Source: Deltaproteobacteria bacterium
GTDB lineage: Bacteria; Desulfobacterota; JACPFL01
Direction: 5' to 3'
Assembly (NCBI GenBank): GCA_016183025.1
Contig: JACPFL010000165.1
Coordinates: 1 to 32,309, forward strand
DNA length: 32,309 bases
Under the pieces are notes generated by a model, which was given only the letters and a program-made list of their open reading frames with translations, was not told the DNA's origin and made no database searches. This document shows, one piece after another, positions 23,477-30,440 of this stretch. Numbering within the stretch: the first letter of the stretch is position 1; the number at the start of each line of letters is the position of its first letter. Position numbers and translations under genes: made by a program.

Positions 23477-23794
23477 ATGCCGAAAGGCCGACCTCCTGAG
23501 CGCACCGAGCCGCCGACCGAGAAGGTCCGGGCCCACGCCACCATCCAGGGGCTCGTCCAGGGGGTCTTCTACCGGGTGTGCTGCGCGGAGCGGGCCCAGC
23601 AGCTCGGCCTGACCGGCTGGGTCCGGAACACCCGCAACGGCGACGTGGAGGCGGTCTTCGAGGGCGACCGGCCGGCCGTGGAGGAGATCCTGCGCTGGTG
23701 CCGCATCGGGCCGCCGGGAGCCAGGGTCACGGACGTCGTGGTGGACTGGCAGCCGTACCGCGGGGAGTTCTCCCGCTTCGCGATTACCCGATGA
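23477..23794 (+). CDS. acyP: acylphosphatase
   Basis: A small enzyme hydrolysing acyl phosphates such as acetyl phosphate and carbamoyl phosphate. The 105-residue protein contains G-L-V-Q-G-V-F-Y-R with catalytic Arg33 in the phosphate-binding loop, and G-W-V-R-N-T-R-N-G-D-V-E with catalytic Asn51. Length matches the family apart from about 16 extra charged residues before V-R-A-H-A-T-I. It follows ligA by 64 bp on the same strand. Ribosome-site support for ATG 23477 is weak. Confidence 0.93.
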   Translation: MPKGRPPERTEPPTEKVRAHATIQGLVQGVFYRVCCAERAQQLGLTGWVRNTRNGDVEAVFEGDRPAVEEILRWCRIGPPGARVTDVVVDWQPYRGEFSRFAITR

Positions 23795-23802
23795 TGGGGC
23801 CC

Positions 23803-23814
23803 GCCCGGCCGGGC
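23803..23814. terminator. GC-rich palindrome between convergent acyP and rsmI
   Basis: GCCCGGCCGGGC is a perfect 12-bp palindrome in the 21-bp gap between two convergent genes. It could act as a bidirectional terminator in either RNA, though there is no T-run on either side. Confidence 0.4.
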
Positions 23815-23815
23815 G

Positions 23816-24661
23816 TCAGGCGGACCCGCTCTCGCCCTTGAGCTTGAGGTACGCTTCGTAGGCCGACTTCCGCGGGATCCGCTTCGCCGCCGCGACCTTT
23901 TTCAGGACCTCCTTCCAGGGGAGCTCGCCGGCCTTCAGCATCTCCTGCAGAAGCTCCTTCACCGTCTGCTCCGTCTCCCGGGTCCCCTCCGGCGCCCCCT
24001 CGACCAGCAGGGTGACTTCCCCCCTGACCGCCTTCCCGCGCAGGGCAGCAACCAGCTCGCTGACCGTCCCGCGGCGGAACTCCTCAAAGGCCTTCGTCAG
24101 CTCCCGCGCGAGCACGACCCGGCGGTCCCCCAGCACGGCCAGGATGGCCTCGAGCAGGGCCCCCAGGCGCTGGGGCGATTCGTAGAACACCAGGGTCCAG
24201 GGCAGGGCCTGCACCTGCTCCAGGAGCTTCCGGCGCCGGGACGCCTGACGCGGCGGAAAGCCCAGGAAGACAAAGTGGTCGGTGGGGAGCCCGCCGGCCG
24301 CCAGGGCCATGATCAGCGCCGACGGGCCTGGGACCGGGACCACGGAGACCCCCCGCTCCAGGGCCAGGCGGACCAGGAGATATCCGGGATCGGAGATGGC
24401 CGGGGTCCCGGCGTCGCAGACCAGCGCGACATCTTCCCCTTCCAGCAGGCGGGCCAGGAGCACCGGGGCCTTGGCCAGTTCGTTGTGCTCGTAGTAGCTG
24501 GTGAGCGGCGTAGCGATCCCGTAGCGCGTCAGGAGCTTCTTCGTCTGGCGGGTGTCCTCGGCCGCGATGACCGGGACCGACTTCAGGAGGCGGAGGGCAC
24601 GGAGGGTGATGTCCTCCAGGTTCCCGATCGGCGTGCCGACGACGTAGAGGGTCCCGGGCAT
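23816..24661 (-). CDS. rsmI: 16S rRNA (cytidine(1402)-2'-O)-methyltransferase
   Basis: RsmI methylates the ribose of C1402 in the ribosomal decoding centre using SAM. The 281-residue protein has the tetrapyrrole-methylase fold motifs: L-Y-V-V-G-T-P-I-G-N-L-E-D-I-T near residue 5, A-E-D-T-R-x-T near 34, V-C-D-A-G-T-P-A-I-S-D-P-G near 80, and V-P-G-P-S-A near 107, plus F-L-G-F-P-P and F-Y-E-S-P. It is complete. ATG 24661 is chosen; a GTG one codon upstream is possible, and ribosome-site support is weak for both. Confidence 0.95.
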   Translation of the reverse strand: MPGTLYVVGTPIGNLEDITLRALRLLKSVPVIAAEDTRQTKKLLTRYGIATPLTSYYEHNELAKAPVLLARLLEGEDVALVCDAGTPAISDPGYLLVRLALERGVSVVPVPGPSALIMALAAGGLPTDHFVFLGFPPRQASRRRKLLEQVQALPWTLVFYESPQRLGALLEAILAVLGDRRVVLARELTKAFEEFRRGTVSELVAALRGKAVRGEVTLLVEGAPEGTRETEQTVKELLQEMLKAGELPWKEVLKKVAAAKRIPRKSAYEAYLKLKGESGSA

Positions 24662-24684
24662 CACCCGGTCAGCTTACCACACCC

Positions 24685-25740
24685 CTATGGGAGCATCAGC
24701 TCCAGGCCTCGAGCCTCGGGGAGTCCGCTCTTCCCCAGAGAAGGCGCCCACACATGCCATGTGGGCGGGTGTCTCCGCGTGTCGAATGCCTTGCTTGCCT
24801 CGACAGCCCCCCAGGTCGAAGCGTACACGCGCCCCTGGATGAAATGTTCGTTGCCATCCCGAACAAATGGGCCCTTCCCTTCGAAATCGGATACCTTCAA
24901 CGTCGGCGGAATCGGGGAGACTACAGCGAGATGTCCATTAGGAGTCCCCGTCGAAGCGCCCACAACAAGAGCTCCCTGATTGGCTAGCGCCTGTACCCTC
25001 TCCCATACTTCCCAGTCATCCTTCCCATCGATCTCTTGCCATTGGCCACTGGCGTTCGCCCTCAGCCGCATCACGATGTCATTCGCCATGAGGTTCGGAT
25101 TCGTGAGCTCTTCTCCCAGCTCCCCTCCCGGAGACGTCGCTCCCCCCGTGGCGAGCGCTCTGCCTACTGCCTGGAAGTACCTCTTGCAATTCAGCGAGCG
25201 TATTTCGGCATCCTTCACCTTGGGGAGTCCCAGCTTCTCAGAAGCTCCGTTCAGCGCGTTGATGAGGCTCAAAGCCCCGGGGGCCATCTTCACCGACCCT
25301 GTGGCCTCCGCCTCACGCCGCGCTTGCTCGGCCCGCTGCGCCTGCTCCCGCTCGTGCTTCTTGCGAGCCTCCTCCTGAGCCCGACGGATCTGCTCTTGAG
25401 TCCGCCGTATATCTTCGAGGCTCCCTGAGCCCGAGGGAACCACGGACGGAGACGGTGCCGGAGTCACAGATCGGGACGGCGTGGGGGCTGGCGAGGGGGA
25501 CGGAGTCACAGACCTGGAGGGAGCCGGTGCTGGAGGCGGTGGCGGAGTCACACGCCTGGATGGAGCCGGTGATGGGGGCACCCCTCCGCAGCGAGGGTCG
25601 GCACGCGGCCCGATCCGTCGGCCTAGGCACGGATTGACCCAATCGGCGCCCATGACCAGCGAAGGGCGCAAGATGAGATCCCCGATCCCCATACTCGACA
25701 TCACACCGACACCAATCACCCATGCGAGAAATCGATGCAT
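24685..25740 (-). CDS. exported Pro-rich protein with possible papain-like C-terminal domain
   Basis: Not a recognised named protein; 351 aa. Residues 1-31 look like a signal peptide (FLAWVIGVGVMSSMG, then a second hydrophobic stretch ending V-M-G-A). W34-V-N-P-C38 ... C51-G-G follows, a C-x12-C motif nearly identical to that of the gene starting at 30313. Next come a Pro/Ser/Thr-rich linker with repeated V-T-P (about 54-105), a charged helix rich in Glu, Arg and Gln (about 108-147), and a globular C-terminus. There, N184-C185-K-R-Y-F and N-G-H270-L-A-V-V match the Cys-helix and G-H-x-A-V-V strand of NlpC/P60- or CHAP-like amidases. If so, the target may be peptidoglycan or another envelope peptide; this rests on motif spacing only. 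It starts 10 bp after the TPR gene. Confidence 0.75.
   Translation of the reverse strand: MHRFLAWVIGVGVMSSMGIGDLILRPSLVMGADWVNPCLGRRIGPRADPRCGGVPPSPAPSRRVTPPPPPAPAPSRSVTPSPSPAPTPSRSVTPAPSPSVVPSGSGSLEDIRRTQEQIRRAQEEARKKHEREQAQRAEQARREAEATGSVKMAPGALSLINALNGASEKLGLPKVKDAEIRSLNCKRYFQAVGRALATGGATSPGGELGEELTNPNLMANDIVMRLRANASGQWQEIDGKDDWEVWERVQALANQGALVVGASTGTPNGHLAVVSPIPPTLKVSDFEGKGPFVRDGNEHFIQGRVYASTWGAVEASKAFDTRRHPPTWHVWAPSLGKSGLPEARGLELMLP
25582..25650 (-). repeat. N-terminal cassette repeat, copy 1
   Basis: Encodes residues 31-53 (C-x12-C motif). Over a 54-bp core it differs from 30155-30223 at only three positions by eye, while the C-terminal halves of the two genes are unrelated. Confidence 0.8.
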
Positions 25741-25750
25741 GGCAGACTCT

Positions 25751-28021
25751 TCACCTTGGCCTTCTGAGCTTTTGGATCTTCTCCTTGACCACCGCAACCT
25801 CTTCGCCACGGCCCGGGATCCCCTCGATCATGCGCAGGTATTGCTCCCAGGCCGCGATGGCCTCCGCCTTCTTCCCCATACGTTCGAGATTGGCGGCGAT
25901 CCGGCCCCGGGCCTCCGCATAGCCGGGTTCGATCTGCAAGACCCGCTCAAACGCCTGGTTGGCGGCGGAGAATCTCTCTTTCACGGTGTTGGCAATCCCG
26001 ACGTTGAGATGGTATTCGGCAATCTTGGGGCCCAGCTCTATCGCCTTCCTGAAGCTCGCGATCGCATCATCATGCAGCTTCTTGCCGGCATAGGCGATAC
26101 CCAGCTTGTTCCAGACCTCTGGATCGCGGTTCTGGGTCGCGCTGAGCGCCTGCTTGTACGTCTTGATCGCTTCGTCGAAGCGCCCACCCGCCCGATAGGC
26201 GTCTCCAAGCCCGGCAATGGCCCTGGCGTATTTTGGGTCCTGGGCCACCGCCTTCTTGAAGGTGCTGACGGCCTCATCGGAGCGCCCGATCCGGACGTAG
26301 GCGAGCCCGAGGTTTGAATAGACCTCGGGAGATTGGGGTCTATGGGCCAGGGCGTTCAGATACGCGCTGACGGCCTGAGCGAATAGTCCAGCTTCGCTGT
26401 ACGTCAGACCGAGATTGTTATGGGCCTCAGCATACCGAGGCTCCTGCGCGACCGCAGTCCTGAAAGCCGTGACGGCATCTTCCAGGAGGCCCTTCTCGCG
26501 ATAGGCCACTCCCAGGTTATTGTGGGCCTCGGGGTAGAAGGGGGTCAGGGAGACCGCCCTTCGGAAGGCGAGGATCGCGTCGTCCAGCTGCTGCTTGGAC
26601 GTGTACGCGAGACCGAGCGCGTTATAGGCTTCCGGGTAGTCGGGTCGCCGTTCTATGGCCTTCTGAAGCGCCGCGATGGCCTCATCCATCTGCCCCTTTT
26701 CCCGATATGCACTCGCCAGATTGAAATGCGCTTCGGGATAGTTCGAGCGGAGCGCGATGGCTTTCTTGAATGCGGCGACGGCGTCCTCGGGGCGACGGGC
26801 GTTCCGGTAGATCACCCCGAGGTTATTCAAGGCTTCCGGTTGGGTTGGCCTCAGAGCTGTGACTTTCTGATAGGCCGTGATCGCATCCGCAATCCTTCCT
26901 TTCCTGACGAAGGCCTCACTGAGGAAATGGAAGGGCTCCGGGCTGTCGGGCTTGAGATCTGCCGCCTTCCTCAACGTCGCAATCGCCTCGTCCAGCATGC
27001 CTCTGCTGGTGTAGGTCGAGCCGAGAGCGAGCAAGGCCTCGAAATATCGGGGATTCACGCCGAGGACGTGCTGGAGGACCGCAATAGCTTCGTCACTCTC
27101 GCCTCTGGCGCTTAGTGCCACGGCCAGATAGTAGTGGGCTTCCAGAAGACCGGGATTCAGCTCGACCGCCCTCCTGAGCGCCGCAACGGCCTCGCCGTAC
27201 ATGCGTACGGCGATATACGCGGCCCCCAGATCCTTGTAGGCCTCAGCGTATCGTGGCGCCGCCGCAAGGGCATTGAGAAAGGAACGGCTCGCCTGCTCAT
27301 ACAGGCCTTTCGTCGCGTAGGCTTCCCCCAGGGCGCGGTGTGCTTCCGCGAGCCTCGGGGCCAGGGTCACGGCCTTTCTCAAGATCGTGATCCCTTCATC
27401 CGTCTGACCCTTCTTGACCAGGGCCAGGCCCAGGTCCTTGTAGCCCTCCGCATAGTTCGGATCGGCCTCGACGGCCTTTCTGAAGGCCACGATGGCCTCG
27501 TCCAGCATGCCTTTCTGGAGATAGACGTCACCAAGGTAGTTGTGGGCCTGGGCATAGGAGGGTCGTTGCTGAAGGGCCCGTCTGTAGGCCGTTATGGCCT
27601 CATCGAGCCTCGCCTGGGACGCGAAGACAGTCCCCTCGCCCAGCCACGCCTCGGGGTAATTCGGTTGAACGCTCCTCGCCCTCCGGTAAGCTTCAAGGGC
27701 CTCCCCCCACAGACGCTTCTGGCTCAGAGCCAACCCCAGATGATAGTGGGCTTCTGCCAGGTCCGGTTTTGCCTGGAGCGCGCCCTGGAAGAGCCGGATC
27801 GCCTCGTCGACCCTTCCCGCGCTCAGGGCCTCAACCCCGGCCTGGTCCAACGCCTTCGCGTCCTCTGCTGGGGCCCCCACCGCAGCCCTGGCAAGGGACG
27901 CTACTCCCACTGCTGGCGCTGATTCCCGGGTCTCAGGTCCTGTCGCGCACGCCTGCACTAATGCCGCCAACAGTATGACGCCCCATGTAGGACCTCGAAG
28001 AAGTCGCCTTACGTTACGCAT
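25751..28021 (-). CDS. TPR-repeat lipoprotein (about 20 repeats)
   Basis: A 756-residue protein. The N-terminus has Arg residues, a hydrophobic stretch (WGVILLAALV) and a probable lipobox V-Q-A-C with Cys25, so it is likely lipid-anchored in the envelope; Gln at -2 is slightly unusual. From about residue 57 to near the end I count 20 consecutive 34-residue TPR units, typical form Y-x-E-A-H-x-N-L-G-x-x-Y-x-x-x-G-x-x-x-E-A-I-x-A-F-x-x-A-x-x-x-x-P. They should form a long superhelical protein-binding scaffold. No catalytic domain is seen. AGAGGGTCC precedes ATG 28021. The gene sits between the two exported Pro-rich genes, which makes it a candidate assembly or docking factor for them; that role is inferred. 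Confidence 0.9.
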   Translation of the reverse strand: MRNVRRLLRGPTWGVILLAALVQACATGPETRESAPAVGVASLARAAVGAPAEDAKALDQAGVEALSAGRVDEAIRLFQGALQAKPDLAEAHYHLGLALSQKRLWGEALEAYRRARSVQPNYPEAWLGEGTVFASQARLDEAITAYRRALQQRPSYAQAHNYLGDVYLQKGMLDEAIVAFRKAVEADPNYAEGYKDLGLALVKKGQTDEGITILRKAVTLAPRLAEAHRALGEAYATKGLYEQASRSFLNALAAAPRYAEAYKDLGAAYIAVRMYGEAVAALRRAVELNPGLLEAHYYLAVALSARGESDEAIAVLQHVLGVNPRYFEALLALGSTYTSRGMLDEAIATLRKAADLKPDSPEPFHFLSEAFVRKGRIADAITAYQKVTALRPTQPEALNNLGVIYRNARRPEDAVAAFKKAIALRSNYPEAHFNLASAYREKGQMDEAIAALQKAIERRPDYPEAYNALGLAYTSKQQLDDAILAFRRAVSLTPFYPEAHNNLGVAYREKGLLEDAVTAFRTAVAQEPRYAEAHNNLGLTYSEAGLFAQAVSAYLNALAHRPQSPEVYSNLGLAYVRIGRSDEAVSTFKKAVAQDPKYARAIAGLGDAYRAGGRFDEAIKTYKQALSATQNRDPEVWNKLGIAYAGKKLHDDAIASFRKAIELGPKIAEYHLNVGIANTVKERFSAANQAFERVLQIEPGYAEARGRIAANLERMGKKAEAIAAWEQYLRMIEGIPGRGEEVAVVKEKIQKLRRPR

Positions 28022-28124
28022 GGACGGACCCTCTGGTCAGGGAACGCTCCTCCCCCTTCGATTCAATGTGCCTTCACGGACGATAAATCCATTCCGTGTC
28101 CAGCCGTTGTTGGCCTGCTCCGAC

Positions 28125-28136
28125 GCGAGCACTCGC
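28125..28136. promoter_or_regulatory. 12-bp dyad upstream of the TPR gene
   Basis: GCGAG-CA-CTCGC, a perfect 5-bp inverted repeat, sits a few bases past the stop of the preceding gene in the 120-bp gap. No T-run. It may be a weak hairpin or operator. Confidence 0.25.
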
Positions 28137-28141
28137 TGGAC

Positions 28142-30313
28142 TTACCTTCCAATTTGTGACCGATAGCGCTCGAAATCGCGCTTGAAGTAGTCGGCCGGCA
28201 GGTCCCTGAGCAGACGCCGACCGGCCTCTCTCGCCGGATTATCTTTTTCCCTAAACTCCCGAAGGAGCCGTTCCGTATGGCGCTCCGCTAACGCCTCTCC
28301 CCATTCGCCGCCCTTGGTAAGCCCGATCAGGCCACCGACGATACCTCCAACTGGCGCACCGCCTGGGACGGGCAGCAATCCACCACCGGCGCCACCTATT
28401 GCCGCTCCAGATACACTTCCGACTGCCGATCCACCCAGTCTACCTCCTGCTCCCGCGAGCTCCACCCAGATCCTCTCGGCGTTTCTCTCGCGCTCTATTC
28501 CGGAGCTGCGATGCCATTTCCGCACGGCATCGAGAACCTCATACGTCTCGAACCAGATGTCGACCTTCGAGACGCCACTGGTGGCCCGCGCAACCGCCTT
28601 CGGGAGGCCACCAGCAGTCCTCCCGGCCTTGGTGAGCTCAATGTCCCCTAACAACGCTTTCAGTGCCTCCTCAGGTTTCGACAGAGGACGGGCGCCAACC
28701 CACTCTCGGAATATTGCCTCTGCCTTGGTGGGTCTTCCCGAATGACGGAGCTCTTCCCGGAGTGCCTCACGGAGCGTCGCGTATTCTCCAGCTATATGGC
28801 CTCCAGTGTGGAGGACATGTTCCACCCCGTGATGTCTCGAATCGACATTCTCATGCGCTTCTGGTCCGGGCTTTGGGCCGAGCTGGGGCTCAGGGGGCGG
28901 CCAATGTCCGGGCGTAGAGGGTGGCCAGTAAAACCTTGCTGGGGGTGACTGCTGTGTTTGGGAGGTCCTTCTTGGATCATAAGGTGGCCAGTACCAACCC
29001 GTTGAGCCTAATTCCGGCTTTGGACCCGTCTCCGGACCCGTGCGGGATCGCTGTGACCGCGGACGTACAGAATCATCCCATTCCCAACGGCAAGGGCTGT
29101 TGCACCGCAACAGGGCCCAACCCTCCCGCCTCGCCTCCGGCCGTGCTACTTCACGAGGAGATTCCCGAGTGATAGGGCTTCCCGTTGGCCGGGACGCCTC
29201 GGGTCGGGCCACCGGGGCCTCCCTGGTCCGCTGAGCGACCGGGACAGGGGGTGGCGCTGCTCGAGCGCCTAGACCTACTGCGGAAGGCGAGGGCGTACCC
29301 GAGCCATCAAAGTCAGGCAGGCCAAGCCGCTCGCGCACGCGCTGCGCTGCTTCTTGCACCGGCGACAGTCCTGCCGACTCAGGCCGGGCCACCGGCAGCC
29401 GTTGACCGTCAAAATCCACCGCAACAGGCGAGGGCATACCCGATCCATCAAAGTCAGGCAGGCCAAGCCGCTCGCGCACGCGTCTGACAGCCTCCTGCAC
29501 GGGAGAGGGCCTGGTCCCCTCCTCGTGCTCCGCGGACGCAGGAGGGGAAGGCTCAGGGGCCGGTGGTGGTGTGGTTCCGATCACAGTGGGCGTGATGGGG
29601 GTTGGCTCGATCGAAGTCGGCATAATCGGCGTCGGCTCGATCGGTGTCGGTGTGATGACCGTTGGGATAATCGGCGTCGGCTCGATCGGTGTCGGTGTGA
29701 TCGCCGTCGGGATGATGGGCGTCGGCTCGATCGGTGTCGGCTTTATCACGGTTGGGGTGATAGGAATCGACCGTATCGGTGTGAGGACAATGGGGGTCGG
29801 CGTGATGATAACCGGCCTGATCGGGATCGGTCTTATCGGGATAGGTCTTGCTATCGTGGGCTCGAGGCTTCCCTCTGTCCCTGGAGCGCGTTGTCCCTTG
29901 CGGGCCTGTTCGATCCGCCGCGCCTGTTCCCGCTCCCGCTCCCGCCGAGCCTCCTCTTCAGCCCGACGCCTCTCCTCCTGAGCCCGACGCAGTTGGTCGA
30001 GCTCTGCTGGGGCCGAGGGAATAGACGGACGTAGTGGTGGAGCCACAGAGGGCGCCGGTGGCGGAGTGGCAGGCCTTGGCGACGGAGGAGGGGTAACAAC
30101 CTTAGACGGCGCCGGCGGCGGAGTCACACGCCTGGGTGGAGGCGGCGGGGGAGACCCACCGCAGCGAGGGTCTGCACGCGGACCGATCCGTCGGCCCAGG
30201 CACGGATTGACCCAGGACCCTCCAGCAGCAAGTGGGGGCCGCAGAGCAGCCTCCCAGATTATCCCGCCTAGGATTACAGCCAATCCGACAATCCCCGTTA
30301 CGAATTTGCCCAT
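28142..30313 (-). CDS. exported Pro-rich repeat protein with glycine-zipper C-terminus
   Basis: Not recognised; 723 aa. Order: signal peptide (F-V-T-G-I-V-G-L-A-V-I-L-G-G-I-I, to about 30), W34-V-N-P-C38 ... C51 motif, Pro-rich linker (54-102), charged helix (104-140), a low-complexity block of P-T-P-I/P-T-x-I repeats (about 152-248), and a 25-residue module (S-P-V-Q-E-A ... L-G-L-P-D-F-D-G-S-G) present twice (269-293 and 317-341). A Trp/Tyr/Pro-rich stretch (438-480), a His-rich segment (487-506) and helices (510-618) follow. Then comes a Gly/Ala-rich zipper (about 620-664) of the type that inserts in or spans membranes, and a charged tail. GGGAGAGGG precedes the ATG. The layout resembles modular secreted toxins or surface proteins, but function is unknown. 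Confidence 0.78.
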   Translation of the reverse strand: MGKFVTGIVGLAVILGGIIWEAALRPPLAAGGSWVNPCLGRRIGPRADPRCGGSPPPPPPRRVTPPPAPSKVVTPPPSPRPATPPPAPSVAPPLRPSIPSAPAELDQLRRAQEERRRAEEEARREREREQARRIEQARKGQRAPGTEGSLEPTIARPIPIRPIPIRPVIITPTPIVLTPIRSIPITPTVIKPTPIEPTPIIPTAITPTPIEPTPIIPTVITPTPIEPTPIMPTSIEPTPITPTVIGTTPPPAPEPSPPASAEHEEGTRPSPVQEAVRRVRERLGLPDFDGSGMPSPVAVDFDGQRLPVARPESAGLSPVQEAAQRVRERLGLPDFDGSGTPSPSAVGLGARAAPPPVPVAQRTREAPVARPEASRPTGSPITRESPREVARPEARREGWALLRCNSPCRWEWDDSVRPRSQRSRTGPETGPKPELGSTGWYWPPYDPRRTSQTQQSPPARFYWPPSTPGHWPPPEPQLGPKPGPEAHENVDSRHHGVEHVLHTGGHIAGEYATLREALREELRHSGRPTKAEAIFREWVGARPLSKPEEALKALLGDIELTKAGRTAGGLPKAVARATSGVSKVDIWFETYEVLDAVRKWHRSSGIERERNAERIWVELAGAGGRLGGSAVGSVSGAAIGGAGGGLLPVPGGAPVGGIVGGLIGLTKGGEWGEALAERHTERLLREFREKDNPAREAGRRLLRDLPADYFKRDFERYRSQIGR
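29304..29482 (-). repeat. tandem duplication inside the glycine-zipper gene
   Basis: An identical 38-bp block occurs at 29304-29341 and 29445-29482, pitch 141 bp (47 codons). It encodes the R-V-R-E-R-L-G-L-P-D-F-D-G module twice in frame. Confidence 0.85.
29570..29860 (-). repeat. imperfect tandem repeat encoding P-T-P-I units
   Basis: Roughly 290 bp of degenerate 15-bp units, with a higher-order period of about 60 bp, encode alternating P-T-x-I and E-P-T-P-I. Such arrays are prone to length change by slippage. Confidence 0.8.
30155..30223 (-). repeat. N-terminal cassette repeat, copy 2
   Basis: Partner of 25582-25650; encodes residues 31-53 of the glycine-zipper protein at exactly the same residue numbers as in the other protein. 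Confidence 0.8.
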
Positions 30314-30440
30314 ATTGGCCCTCTCCCTTCAGGGCAAGAGGCACTGATCAAAGAGCTGGCTCTCTAGGCGGATACCGAGCACCTCGTCTCCCTCACCCCG
30401 CCCCCTCGCCAATGGCCCTTGTCCGAGGCAGAGGCCCCGA

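Noticed and set aside
29570-29860. CRISPR-like array
   Set aside because: Units are degenerate 15-bp coding repeats without spacers, in frame inside a gene, and no cas genes are present.
29571-29981. Plus-strand frame encoding Gly/Val/Ile repeats
   Set aside because: It is the antisense of the P-T-P-I repeat in the exported protein; no ribosome site or independent evidence.
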